This document shows positions 1 through 8,593 of a DNA stretch of 64,000 nt, piece after piece. Positions within the stretch are counted from its first letter, which is position 1. The number at the start of each line of letters is the position of its first letter. Below the pieces are notes generated by a model. The model was not told where the DNA came from. It did not search any database and was given only the letters and a program-made list of their open reading frames with translations. The position numbers and the translations under genes are program-made. This DNA is from Achromobacter spanius (lineage in GTDB: Bacteria > Pseudomonadota > Gammaproteobacteria > Burkholderiales > Burkholderiaceae_B), in assembly GCF_002812705.1 (NCBI RefSeq), contig NZ_CP025030.1:2790001-2854000 (forward strand). Reading direction: 5' to 3'.

Positions 1-217
1 ACGAGCAAACGAGCGAGCGCATCCAGCGCGCCGCTAGCGATAAGCGGGGCGCGACGAGTCGCAAGGGGCTGATGTCGACGGCGCTAAGCCTGGCGGCCGA
101 AACCGCTAGTCGTGCGTGTCAGGGGAAGACGGTGGCGTGGGCGCATGGCGCTGCCGCAAGCAATGACGGAAAACCGACGTGTCGGAAAACCAATGCGGCG
201 AACAACCGAAGCCCAGC
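1..217. other. Window-edge stretch with no supported gene
   Basis: I find no convincing gene here. The open frames present are short, have no recognisable motif and lack a good ribosome-binding site. The octamer GGAAAACC occurs twice about 19 nt apart near 170-205. The region may be the start or end of a gene lying outside the window. Confidence 0.4.
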
Positions 218-655
218 TCAGTTTGCGGGCGGTGCGCGCGGCTGTACCGCGCTCCAGGCATGAAGGGAGTTTTCCGCCAGGAAGAACAGCGGCGGGTAGG
301 TGATGGCGCGGCCCACGGGGGCGGGCACCACGGGCACGGGCGCAGGCAGGATGCTCACGTCGGCTTGGGGGTTGCGGCACAGCGGGCAATGATGGTCGCC
401 ATGGGCGTCATCGGCCTTGCTGCCGTGCGGGCTATCGTGCAGGTCGTTGTGCGATTCGTTGTGCGGCACTTCCAGCGTCAGGGTGCCGCTGGCGTCCCCT
501 TCGCTGGCGCAGTACTCCACGCTGATGCGATGAATGTGATGGCCGTCGGGCGACAGGCTCAAGGCATGGGCTAGCGACGGCGCCAACGACGCCCACAGGA
601 TCGCGGCAAGCGCGATCCACAGGTTGGGGCGGGTCAGGAAAGTAGCGAAGCACAT
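218..655 (-). CDS. DUF2946-type small exported protein
   Basis: This 145-residue protein has an N-terminal hydrophobic segment (about residues 10-30, ending SLAHA) that reads as a signal peptide or anchor. A His/Asp-rich stretch (about residues 65-90) ends in a His-Cys-Pro-Leu-Cys motif. That layout matches the DUF2946 family, whose members often neighbour copper or TonB-receptor genes. Metal handling is suggested by the His/Cys content but is inference. The ATG lies just downstream of a TATAAT hexamer on the same strand. The gene stands alone, with the urea-transport operon upstream on the same strand. Confidence 0.7.
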   Translation of the reverse strand: MCFATFLTRPNLWIALAAILWASLAPSLAHALSLSPDGHHIHRISVEYCASEGDASGTLTLEVPHNESHNDLHDSPHGSKADDAHGDHHCPLCRNPQADVSILPAPVPVVPAPVGRAITYPPLFFLAENSLHAWSAVQPRAPPAN

Positions 656-663
656 GGAGCGGA

Positions 664-687
664 ATTATATCGGAGCAGTTTTCCGAT
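664..687 (-). promoter_or_regulatory. Possible -10 box and palindrome upstream of the DUF2946 gene
   Basis: On the minus strand a perfect TATAAT (664-669) lies 8 nt before the ATG, so any transcript would be almost leaderless. Directly upstream, ATCGGA and TCCGAT (669-687, 7-nt spacer) form an inverted repeat where a spacer-binding regulator could sit. No good -35 hexamer is visible. Confidence 0.35.
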
Positions 688-762
688 GCGTGCGCAGTAT
701 CAAGGAAATCTTAAGACGCCCGCCCGCGTCTTTTTCCTCATGGTGTTTCCGTTAGCCCTCGG

Positions 763-1461
763 CTATACCGACAAGTGCCGGCGCACGTCCTCGCCATCGA
801 TGGTGCTGCGGTCGCCGCTGGCCACCACTTCCCCGCGCGACAGCACGACGAACTGGTCCGCCAGCTCGCGCGCGAAATCGAAGTACTGCTCGCACAGCAG
901 AATGGCGATGTCGCCGCGTTCGCGCAGCATGTGGATCACGCGCGCGATGTCCTTGATGATGGACGGCTGAATGCCTTCGGTGGGTTCGTCCAGGATGATG
1001 AGCTTGGGCTCGGCCACCAGCGCGCGCGCAATCGCAAGCTGTTGCTGCTGGCCGCCGGACAAGTCGCCGCCGCGCCGCGACAACATGCTTTTCAGCACGG
1101 GAAACAGTTCAAAGACCTCTTCCTTGATGCGGCGCGCGCGCGCGGCGGGCTTGGTCGCCATGCCCATCAGGATGTTCTCTTCCACCGTCAGCCGCGCAAA
1201 GATGTCGCGGCCCTGCGGCACATAAGCCATGCCGCGCGCGGCCCGCTGGTGCGGCGCCAGGCGCGTGATGTCGGCGCCGTCGAACGCGATGTTGCCGCTG
1301 GCCACGGGCAGCACGCCCATCACGCATTTCAGCAGCGTGGTCTTGCCCACGCCGTTGCGCCCCAGCAGCGCCAGGCATTCGCCCTGGCGCACCGACAGCG
1401 ACACGCCGCGCAGCGTGTGGCTGCCGCCGTAGTATTGGTTGATCGTGCTTACGTCCAGCAT
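763..1461 (-). CDS. urtE: Urea ABC transporter ATP-binding subunit UrtE
   Basis: This is a 232-residue ABC ATPase of the LivF type. It has a Walker A GRNGVGKTT near residue 35, the signature LSGGQQQQLAIARAL, and Walker B LIILDEPTEGIQ. It would power urea import with UrtD and the membrane subunits UrtB and UrtC. The ATG at 1461 lies 2 nt after the urtD stop. The frame is open much further upstream, but that part is only the urtD shadow. The position as last gene of an A-B-C-D-E series separates it from branched-chain amino-acid LivF. Confidence 0.93.
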   Translation of the reverse strand: MLDVSTINQYYGGSHTLRGVSLSVRQGECLALLGRNGVGKTTLLKCVMGVLPVASGNIAFDGADITRLAPHQRAARGMAYVPQGRDIFARLTVEENILMGMATKPAARARRIKEEVFELFPVLKSMLSRRGGDLSGGQQQQLAIARALVAEPKLIILDEPTEGIQPSIIKDIARVIHMLRERGDIAILLCEQYFDFARELADQFVVLSRGEVVASGDRSTIDGEDVRRHLSV

Positions 1462-1463
1462 CT

Positions 1464-2303
1464 TTAGCGCCCCAGGTAGACTTCGATCACGCGCGGGTCG
1501 GCCTGCACCTTGCTCATCGGCCCTTCGGCCAGTACCGAGCCTTCGTGCAGTACCGTCACCTTGCCGTCGCCCGCGATCTGGTTGACGAAGTCCATGTCGT
1601 GTTCCACCACCATCAACGAATGGCGGCCGCGCAGTTCGTTCAGCAATTCGCCGGTGCGTTCGGTTTCGGCGTCGGTCATGCCGGCAACCGGTTCGTCCAG
1701 CAGCAGCAACTGCGGTTCCTGCATCAGCAGCATGCCGATTTCCAGCCACTGCTTCTGGCCGTGCGACAGCAGGCCGGCAGGGCGTTGCACTTCGGGGCGC
1801 AGGCGGATCAAGTCCAGCGTTTCGCCGATCTTGTCGGCCTGTTCGCTGGTCAAGCGCGAGAACAGCGTGGGGCGCACGCGCTTGTCCGTCTTCATCGCCA
1901 GCTCCAGGTTTTCAAACACGCTGTGCTGTTCAAACACCGTGGGCCGCTGAAACTTGCGGCCGATGCCCGCGTGCGCGATCTGCGCTTCGTTCAAGGTCGT
2001 CAGGTCGATGCTCTGGCCAAAGAACGCGGTGCCGGCGGTGGGTCGCGTCTTGCCGGTGATGACGTCCATCATCGTGGTTTTGCCCGCGCCGTTGGGGCCG
2101 ATGATGCAACGCAGTTCGCCCACGCCGATGTCCAGCGTCAGGTCGTTCAGCGCCTTAAAGCCATCGAAGCTGACGGTAATGCCTTCCAGATACAGGATGG
2201 CGCCGTGGCTGGTGTCCAGGCCCTTGGGGCTGACGCGGCCGTAGCCGGCGTCGCCGCTGGGGCCGCCGTCCAGCGTGGCCAGTTCGGTGTGCGTGCTGGT
2301 CAT
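1464..2303 (-). CDS. urtD: Urea ABC transporter ATP-binding subunit UrtD
   Basis: This is a 279-residue ABC ATPase of the LivG type. After a variable N-terminal tail of about 35 residues come Walker A GPNGAGKTT, signature LLSHGQKQWLEIGMLL and Walker B LLLLDEPVAGM. The LSHGQKQ variant in place of LSGGQ is typical of UrtD. Its start overlaps the urtC stop by 4 nt (ATGA), which points to translational coupling. It pairs with UrtE as the second ATPase of the urea importer. Confidence 0.94.
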   Translation of the reverse strand: MTSTHTELATLDGGPSGDAGYGRVSPKGLDTSHGAILYLEGITVSFDGFKALNDLTLDIGVGELRCIIGPNGAGKTTMMDVITGKTRPTAGTAFFGQSIDLTTLNEAQIAHAGIGRKFQRPTVFEQHSVFENLELAMKTDKRVRPTLFSRLTSEQADKIGETLDLIRLRPEVQRPAGLLSHGQKQWLEIGMLLMQEPQLLLLDEPVAGMTDAETERTGELLNELRGRHSLMVVEHDMDFVNQIAGDGKVTVLHEGSVLAEGPMSKVQADPRVIEVYLGR

Positions 2304-3427
2304 GCCTTCTTCTCCTGCAAGCGTGCCGTGATGCGGCGGGCCAGGCCGACGATGCCGGTGGGCAGGAACAGCGTCACCAGCACGAAGATCAGGCCCAGCG
2401 CATACAACCAGAATTCGGGCAACACGCTGGTGAACCAGGTCTTCAGGCCATTGACCGCGCCCGCGCCGATGATGGGGCCGATCAACGTGCCGCGCCCGCC
2501 CGTGGCCACCCAGATCACCATTTCAATCGAGGTCTCGGTGGACATTTCGCTGGGGTTGATGATGCCCACCTGCGGCACGTACAGAGCGCCCGCGATGCCG
2601 CACAGCACGGCCGACAAGGTCCACACGAATAGCTTGAAACCCAAGGGGTCGTAACCGATGAAGCGCAGCCGGCTTTCGGCGTCGCGCACGGCGGTCAGCA
2701 CGCGGCCCAGCTTGGATTGCGTGACGATGCGCGCCAGGATCAAGGCGCCGGCCAAGGCGGCCAGCGTGATCCAGTACAAGGTGGCGCGCGTGCCCGGCGC
2801 GGTGATGTCAAAGCCCAGGATGCGCTTGAAATCGGTAAAGCCGTTGTTGCCGCCAAAGCCCGTGTCGTTGCGGAAGAACAGCAGCATGGCGGCGAACGTC
2901 AGCGCCTGCGTGATGATCGAAAAGTACACGCCCTTGATGCGCGAGCGGAAGGCGAAGTAGCCGAACACAAACGCCAGCACGCCCGGCACCAGCACCACCA
3001 GCAGCATGGCGTACCAGAAGTGTTCGGTGAAGGACCAGTACCAGGGGTAGCTCTTCCAATCCAGGAACACCATGAAGTCGGGCAGGTTGCTTTGGTAGAC
3101 GCCGTCGCGGCCGATGGCGCGCATCAGGTACATGCCGTGCGCGTAGCCGCCCAGTGCAAAGAACAGGCCGTGCCCCAGCGACAGGATGCCCGCATAGCCC
3201 CACACCAGGTCCAGGGCCAGCGCGGCCATGGCGTAGCACATGAACTTGCCCAGCAGCGCCACGGCGTAGGCCGACACGTGCAGCGCATGGCCCGGCGGAA
3301 ACACCAGGTTCAGCAGCGGCAGCAGCGCCAGCAGCGCGGCCGCCACGGCCAGGGCTGTCCAGGCGCGGCCCGAAAAAAGCGGGCGACGGGTCAGCAGGGT
3401 CAGATCGGTCAGCGCGGTCTGTTTCAT
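2300..3427 (-). CDS. urtC: Urea ABC transporter permease UrtC
   Basis: This is a 375-residue LivM-type permease with about ten hydrophobic segments. A loop around residues 100-135 (YLMRAIGRDGVYQSNLPDFM) is typical of UrtC and absent from ordinary LivM. The EAA-like cytoplasmic segment includes AVRDAESRLRFIGYD. It forms the inner-membrane channel with UrtB. Both ends overlap neighbours by 4 nt, so it is translationally coupled to urtB upstream and urtD downstream. Confidence 0.94.
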   Translation of the reverse strand: MKQTALTDLTLLTRRPLFSGRAWTALAVAAALLALLPLLNLVFPPGHALHVSAYAVALLGKFMCYAMAALALDLVWGYAGILSLGHGLFFALGGYAHGMYLMRAIGRDGVYQSNLPDFMVFLDWKSYPWYWSFTEHFWYAMLLVVLVPGVLAFVFGYFAFRSRIKGVYFSIITQALTFAAMLLFFRNDTGFGGNNGFTDFKRILGFDITAPGTRATLYWITLAALAGALILARIVTQSKLGRVLTAVRDAESRLRFIGYDPLGFKLFVWTLSAVLCGIAGALYVPQVGIINPSEMSTETSIEMVIWVATGGRGTLIGPIIGAGAVNGLKTWFTSVLPEFWLYALGLIFVLVTLFLPTGIVGLARRITARLQEKKA

Positions 3428-5055
3428 TCAACGCTCCGGCCGCGGGGGGCGAACAGGCCTTGCGGCCGTTTTTGGACAAACAGCACAATCAACACCAGGA
3501 TGGTGATCTTGGCCATGACGGCGCCCGCATAGGGCTCCAGGAATTTGTTCACGCCGCCCAGGCCCATCGCGGCGATGACGGTGCCGGCCAACTGGCCCAC
3601 GCCGCCCAGCACCACCACCATGAAGGAATCCACGATGTAGCCACGGCCCAGGTCCGGCCCCACGTTGCCCAGCTGCGACAGGGCCACGCCCGCCAGCCCG
3701 GCGATGCCGGAGCCCAGGCCAAAGGCCAGCATGTCCACGCGCCCGGTGGGCACGCCCACGCAATCGGCCATGCGTCGGTTCTGCGTAATGGCGCGCACGA
3801 ACAGGCCCAGCCGCGTGTGGTTCAGCAGCACCCACACCAGGAACACCACGAAGAAGGCAAAGCCGATGATGACGATGCGGTTGTAGGTCAGCACCAGCCC
3901 GCCCAGCACGTTGATGCCGCCGGACATCCAGCTGGGGTTGCCCACTTCCACGTTCTGCGCGCCGAACAGCGTGCGCACGCCTTGCATCAGCATCAGGCTG
4001 ATGCCCCAGGTGGCCAGCAGCGTTTCCAGGGGGCGTCCGTACAGCCAGCGGATCACCGTGCGTTCCAGCGCCATGCCGACCAGCGCCGTCACCACGAACG
4101 CCAGCGGCAGCGCGGCCACCACATACCAGTCCAGCCAGCCAGGGAACCAGGCGCGGAACAGCGTCTGCACCACATAGGTCACGTAGGCGCCGATCATCAG
4201 CAATTCACCGTGCGCCATGTTGATGACGCCCATCAGGCCGAAGGTAATGGCCAGGCCCAGCGCGGCCAGCAGCAGCACGCTGCCCAGGCTGATGCCATAA
4301 AAGAGGTTGCCCGCCCATTCGATGGTGGCCAGATGGCGGTCGATCTGCTTGAGCGCCGCGGCCGCCGCGTCGCGCACGGTCGCATCGGGCTCCGTGTAGA
4401 CGCCGTCGCGCTGCTGCGTCAGCGAGGCCAGCACGGGGCGGAAGGCGGCGTTGCGTGTTTCGCCCAGTACCTCCACGGCATGCAGACGCTTGGCGGGGTC
4501 GGTGCTTTTCAATTCCAGGTTGGCCTGCGCGATCAACAGCGCCTCGCGCACGGCCTCGTTCTTTTCTGTAGCCAATGCTTTTTCAAGCATGGGCAGACGC
4601 GCCGGGTCGCCCGTTTGTTGCAGGCGGCGCGCGGCATCCAGGCGTTCGTTTGGCTGGTCCGAGAACAAGCGCGAACCCGCCAGCGCGGCCTGGATGGCGC
4701 GGCGCAGGCGGTTGTTGATGCTGACGGTGCCGGAACCCGCAGGCAGATCCACGGCCGCGCCCGTCGTCGGGTCGGTGGCGCGCGTGCTGTCGATGCCGAT
4801 CAGCACGCGGCCATCGGCCGTTGCATAGAGCTGGTCATTGCCCAGCGCTTGCAAGACCGCGGCCGCGCCCGGGTCAGGGTACTGGCCCAGCGCGGCAATC
4901 GCTTGCAGCTTGGCGTCCGTGTCGTCGCCGGTCAGCGGCGCAAGCAGGGCCGGGTCCACGCCCGCCGCCGCCGCGGGCGCGGTCAGCAGTGGCATGGCCA
5001 GCAGCCACGCAAGAATGAAACGACGCAAGAAATGGGCGATTGCCGCGATGTGCAT
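3424..5055 (-). CDS. urtB: Urea ABC transporter permease UrtB
   Basis: This is a 543-residue UrtB with the arrangement known for the long proteobacterial form. A signal-like N-terminus (to about residue 31) is followed by a soluble helical-repeat region to about residue 245. A LivH-type permease domain of eight or so membrane segments starts at LFYGISLGSVLLLAALGLAITFG and contains INMAHGELLMIGAY. The ATG lies 11 nt after the urtA stop. The function of the extra N-terminal region is not established. Confidence 0.94.
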   Translation of the reverse strand: MHIAAIAHFLRRFILAWLLAMPLLTAPAAAAGVDPALLAPLTGDDTDAKLQAIAALGQYPDPGAAAVLQALGNDQLYATADGRVLIGIDSTRATDPTTGAAVDLPAGSGTVSINNRLRRAIQAALAGSRLFSDQPNERLDAARRLQQTGDPARLPMLEKALATEKNEAVREALLIAQANLELKSTDPAKRLHAVEVLGETRNAAFRPVLASLTQQRDGVYTEPDATVRDAAAAALKQIDRHLATIEWAGNLFYGISLGSVLLLAALGLAITFGLMGVINMAHGELLMIGAYVTYVVQTLFRAWFPGWLDWYVVAALPLAFVVTALVGMALERTVIRWLYGRPLETLLATWGISLMLMQGVRTLFGAQNVEVGNPSWMSGGINVLGGLVLTYNRIVIIGFAFFVVFLVWVLLNHTRLGLFVRAITQNRRMADCVGVPTGRVDMLAFGLGSGIAGLAGVALSQLGNVGPDLGRGYIVDSFMVVVLGGVGQLAGTVIAAMGLGGVNKFLEPYAGAVMAKITILVLIVLFVQKRPQGLFAPRGRSVE

Positions 5056-5066
5056 GCTAGCTCCGC

Positions 5067-6320
5067 TTAGAGGCCTTGCTTGCTTTCATTACCCGGGATG
5101 TACGGGCTCCAGGGTTGGGCACGGATCGGGCCCTTGCTCTTCCACACCACGTTGAACTGGCCGTCCGCCTTGATTTCACCGATGTAGACCGGCTTGTGCA
5201 GGTGGTGGTTGCTCTTGTCCATTTCGATGGTGTAGCCATCCGGCGCGCTGAACTTCTGGCCGCCCATCGCCGCGATCACCTTGTCCACGTCGGTGGTCTT
5301 GGCCTGTTCCACGGCCTGCTTCCACATGTGGATGCCGACGTAGGTGGCTTCCATCGGGTCGTTGGTCACGACCGTGTTGGCGTTGGGCAGGTTCTTGGCC
5401 TTGGCATAGGCCTTCCACTTCTTGATGAAGTCTTCGTTGACCGGGTTCTTCACCGACTGGAAGTAGTTCCATGCCGCCAGGTGACCGACCAGGGGCTTGG
5501 TGTCCACGCCGCGCAGTTCTTCTTCACCCACCGAGAACGCCACGACCGGCACGTCGGTGGCCTTCAGGCCGGCGTTGCCCAGTTCCTTGTAGAAGGGCAC
5601 GTTCGAATCGCCGTTGATGGTCGAGATGACGGCCGTCTTGCCGCCGGTGGCGAACTTCTTGATGTTGGCGACGATGGTCTGGTAGTCGGAGTGACCAAAC
5701 GGCGTGTAGACCTCGTCGATGTCGCTGTCCTTCACGCCCTTGGAATGCAGGAAGGCGCGCAGGATCTTGTTGGTGGTGCGCGGGTAGACGTAGTCGGTGC
5801 CCAGCAGCACGAAGCGCTTGGCGCCGCCGCCGTCTTCGCTCATCAGGTATTCCACGGCCGGGATCGCTTGCTGGTTGGGCGCGGCGCCGGTGTAGAACAC
5901 GTTCTTCTCAAGCTCTTCGCCTTCGTATTGCACGGGGTAGAAGAGCAGGCCGTTCAGTTCCTTGAAGACCGGCAGCACCGACTTGCGCGACACCGAGGTC
6001 CAGCAGCCGAACACCACCGCCACCTTGTCTTGCGACAGCAGCTGGCGCGACTTCTCGGCAAACAGCGGCCAGTTCGACGCGGGGTCCACCACCACGGCTT
6101 CCAGCTTCTTGCCCATCACGCCGCCGTTGGCGTTGATTTCGTCGATGGTCATCAGCGCAACGTCTTTCAGCGACGTTTCCGAGATGGCCATGGTGCCCGA
6201 CAAGGAATGCAGGATGCCGACCTTGATGGTGTCTTCGGCGGCGAATACCTGCGGCATCCAGCCGGACATGGCCAACAGGCTCACGGCGGTCAGTTGCTTA
6301 AGGGCTAGTCTGCGTTTCAT
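5067..6320 (-). CDS. urtA: Urea-binding periplasmic protein UrtA
   Basis: This 417-residue solute-binding protein of the Leu/Ile/Val-binding fold is the recognition component of the urea importer. A signal peptide ends near residue 27 (PQVFAAED). The family signature GILHSLSGTMAISE follows, with conserved stretches YEGEELEKNVFYTGAAPNQQ and GHSDYQTIVANIKKF characteristic of urea/short-chain-amide binding proteins. It is the first gene of the urt operon. The sequence upstream carries a sigma54-like promoter and an NtrC-like site, suggesting control by nitrogen limitation. Confidence 0.95.
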   Translation of the reverse strand: MKRRLALKQLTAVSLLAMSGWMPQVFAAEDTIKVGILHSLSGTMAISETSLKDVALMTIDEINANGGVMGKKLEAVVVDPASNWPLFAEKSRQLLSQDKVAVVFGCWTSVSRKSVLPVFKELNGLLFYPVQYEGEELEKNVFYTGAAPNQQAIPAVEYLMSEDGGGAKRFVLLGTDYVYPRTTNKILRAFLHSKGVKDSDIDEVYTPFGHSDYQTIVANIKKFATGGKTAVISTINGDSNVPFYKELGNAGLKATDVPVVAFSVGEEELRGVDTKPLVGHLAAWNYFQSVKNPVNEDFIKKWKAYAKAKNLPNANTVVTNDPMEATYVGIHMWKQAVEQAKTTDVDKVIAAMGGQKFSAPDGYTIEMDKSNHHLHKPVYIGEIKADGQFNVVWKSKGPIRAQPWSPYIPGNESKQGL

Positions 6321-6405
6321 GGTGACTCCTGATTGGTATGTGCCGGGTTGGCCGGCAGGAACGATCTCTGAAAACAGTCGACAACAAGGACTTCAAGGAC
6401 ATCAA

Positions 6406-6421
6406 AGCAAAAGGCATGCCA
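6406..6421 (-). promoter_or_regulatory. Sigma54-type promoter for urtABCDE
   Basis: The minus strand reads TGGCATG-CCTT-TTGCT. It keeps the essential GG and GC dinucleotides exactly 10 nt apart and differs from the consensus TGGCACG-N4-TTGCW at one position. Initiation about 12 nt past the GC would be near 6395, giving a leader of about 75 nt before the urtA ATG. This is motif recognition by eye, not an experiment. Confidence 0.65.
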
Positions 6422-6522
6422 AGTGCCGAAGGCCGGGCGGGCCGCTGTATGAAGAGGGGGTGTTTACGCGAATACGGCTGGGTCTTGCGCGCGTGGCGTG
6501 GTCGGATCAAAACCGTGCGCCA

Positions 6523-6539
6523 TGCACAAAACAGGTGCG
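6523..6539. promoter_or_regulatory. NtrC-like enhancer site
   Basis: TGCAC-AAAACAG-GTGCG matches the NtrC-box layout TGCAC-N7-GTGCA except for the last base. It lies about 135 nt upstream of the predicted urtA start point, a usual enhancer distance for sigma54 promoters. Together with the sigma54 motif it supports nitrogen-responsive control of urea uptake. Confidence 0.5.
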
Positions 6540-6676
6540 CATCCTGCCCGCTTGCGGTGCGGGCGTAGCGGCCGGTAAGCCGCGTGCCATGCGTGTTTGA
6601 CGGCATCGGCGCACGGCGCCATAGGGAAGGCCGACCAGCCGCCAAACATGGCACGCAGATTGCTTGGGAATCCGTA

Positions 6677-6688
6677 CTTGTATACAAG
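6677..6688. promoter_or_regulatory. GntR/FCD-type operator upstream of allophanate hydrolase
   Basis: CTTGTATACAAG is a perfect 12-bp palindrome of the TTGTATACAA kind bound by FadR-like GntR regulators. It lies 13 nt before the hydrolase ATG and directly before the AAAGGA ribosome-binding site, a position suited to repression. The likely binder is the GntR/FCD protein encoded at the end of the same gene set (12235-12963). Confidence 0.6.
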
Positions 6689-6701
6689 AAAGGATTCCAG
6701 C

Positions 6702-8567
6702 ATGAACGCCGCAGCAACGCAGACGAGCCCCATCGGTTGGACCATCGCGCAATGGCAAGCCGCCTATCGCGAAGGCGGGGCCCAGCCCGAAACGCTTTTG
6801 GCGGACTACGCCGCGCCGCAAGACGGGCCCGTGGACAACGCCTGGATACAGCGGGTGGACCGCGTCACGCTGGATGAACAGTTGGACGGGCTGCGGCTGA
6901 TGCTGGCCGCCGCCGGCGGCGACCTGGCGCGCCTGCCGCTGTATGGCGTGCCCTTCGCCATCAAGGACAACATCGACGCGGCCGGCTGGCCCACCACCGC
7001 CGCCTGCCCCGAATTTGCCTACACGCCGGGCGAGGATGCGACCGTGGTGCAGCGCCTGCGCGCGGCGGGCGCCATCCTGATCGGCAAGACCAATCTGGAC
7101 CAGTTCGCCACCGGCCTGGTGGGCACGCGCTCGCCGCATGGCGCGGTGGCCAACACCTTCAACGCCGACTACGTCAGCGGCGGCTCAAGCTCCGGTTCCG
7201 CGTCGGTGGTGGCGCGTGGCATCGCGGCGTTTTCCTTGGGCACCGATACGGCGGGCTCGGGCCGCGTGCCGGCGGGCTTCAACAACATCGTGGGTCTGAA
7301 GCCGACCAAGGGCTGGCTCAGCACGGCAGGCGTGGTGCCGGCGTGCCGCACGCTGGATTGCGTGTCGATCTTTGCGCTGACCGTGGCCGATGCCGAACTG
7401 GTGGCCGAGGTGGCGGGCGGCTTTGACGAACGCGATCCCTATTCGCGCAAGATGCCTGCCGGCGCCTCGCTGCCCTGGCCGCGCGCGCCCAAGCTGGCCA
7501 TCCCCGCCACGCTGGAATTCTTCGGCGACGCGCAGGCGGCCACGGTGTTCGACGACGCCGTGCGCGCCTTGAAGGCCACCGGCGCCGAGGTGGAAACGAT
7601 AGACTTCGCGCCCTTCAATGAACTGGCCGCGCTGCTGTATCAAGGGCCGTGGGTGGCCGAACGGTTCGCGGCGGTGGAAGACCTGTGGAAGCAGACGCCG
7701 GACGTCATCAACCCCGTCGTGCGCGGCATCGTCGAGCAAGCCGCGAACTACAGCGCGCTGGATGCCTTCAAGGCAGAATACCGCCGCGCCGATCTGACGC
7801 GGCGCATCCATCAGGCGCTGGCGGGCTTTGATGCGCTGGTGGTGCCCACCTCACCGTCCATCTACACCATCGCGCAGCTTCAAGCCGACCCGGTCACGCT
7901 GAATTCGCGGCTGGGTGTCTATACCAACTTTGCCAACCTGGCCGACTTGTCGGCGCTGGCGGTGCCGGCCGGCATGCGCGCCGACGGCCTGCCGTCGGGC
8001 ATCACGCTGATCGGCCTGGCCTGGCAGGACCGCGCGCTGGCGCAGTTCGGCCGCCTGTGGCAAGCGCAGCGTGGCCTGCCGCTGGGCGCCACGGGCGCGC
8101 CGCTGCCGGCCGGCATGGACGTGGCGACCCCGCCCGCCGACACCGTGCGCGTGGCGGTGGTGGGCGCGCACCTGACCGGCATGCCGCTGAACCATCAACT
8201 GACATCGCGCAATGCGGTGCTGGTGGAAAAGACCCGCACGGCGGGCGACTACCGCCTGTATGCCTTGGCCAACACCACGCCGCCCAAGCCGGGGCTGGTG
8301 AAGTCCGAGTCCGGCGCGCCGATTGAAGTGGAACTGTGGGATGTGCCGGTGACGGCGTTCGGCGCCTTCGTGGCCGAGATTCCCGCGCCCTTGGGCATCG
8401 GCACGCTGGAGCTGGAAGACGGCCGCCTGGTCAAGGGCTTCATCTGCGAACCGCGCGGCCTGGATGGCGCGCGCGACATCACCACCTTTGGCGGCTGGCG
8501 CGCTTATCTGGCGAGTCTTAGTGCTACCCCCAGTGCTGCCGCCGGCGCCAACGCCACCCCCCGCTAA
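6702..8567 (+). CDS. atzF: Allophanate hydrolase
   Basis: This 621-residue enzyme splits allophanate (made from urea by the next gene) into ammonia and CO2. The amidase-signature domain shows the Ser-cisSer-Lys triad as Lys88 (in PFAIKDNID), Ser162 (GGSSSGSA) and Ser186 (TAGSGR). The 74- and 24-residue spacings match those of AtzF. A C-terminal allophanate-hydrolase domain follows from about residue 475. I chose the ATG at 6702 because AAAGGA precedes it. An in-frame start at 6597 would place the GntR palindrome inside the coding sequence. Urea carboxylase follows after 26 nt. Confidence 0.93.
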   Translation: MNAAATQTSPIGWTIAQWQAAYREGGAQPETLLADYAAPQDGPVDNAWIQRVDRVTLDEQLDGLRLMLAAAGGDLARLPLYGVPFAIKDNIDAAGWPTTAACPEFAYTPGEDATVVQRLRAAGAILIGKTNLDQFATGLVGTRSPHGAVANTFNADYVSGGSSSGSASVVARGIAAFSLGTDTAGSGRVPAGFNNIVGLKPTKGWLSTAGVVPACRTLDCVSIFALTVADAELVAEVAGGFDERDPYSRKMPAGASLPWPRAPKLAIPATLEFFGDAQAATVFDDAVRALKATGAEVETIDFAPFNELAALLYQGPWVAERFAAVEDLWKQTPDVINPVVRGIVEQAANYSALDAFKAEYRRADLTRRIHQALAGFDALVVPTSPSIYTIAQLQADPVTLNSRLGVYTNFANLADLSALAVPAGMRADGLPSGITLIGLAWQDRALAQFGRLWQAQRGLPLGATGAPLPAGMDVATPPADTVRVAVVGAHLTGMPLNHQLTSRNAVLVEKTRTAGDYRLYALANTTPPKPGLVKSESGAPIEVELWDVPVTAFGAFVAEIPAPLGIGTLELEDGRLVKGFICEPRGLDGARDITTFGGWRAYLASLSATPSAAAGANATPR

Positions 8568-8593
8568 CCCCGCAAGCCACTGGGAGCCGAACC

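Noticed and set aside
84..389. Small Arg-rich minus-strand frame overlapping the DUF2946 gene
   Set aside because: There is no ribosome-binding site, motif or homology that I recognise, and it overlaps a better-supported gene in another frame.
1462..1749. Longer N-terminus for UrtE
   Set aside because: The upstream in-frame stretch is an Arg/Ala-rich shadow of urtD. UrtE-type proteins begin at MLDV-like sequence, as at 1461.
6597..6701. Longer N-terminus for allophanate hydrolase
   Set aside because: The extra 35 codons would cover the GntR palindrome and ribosome-binding site, and the family N-terminus matches the ATG at 6702.
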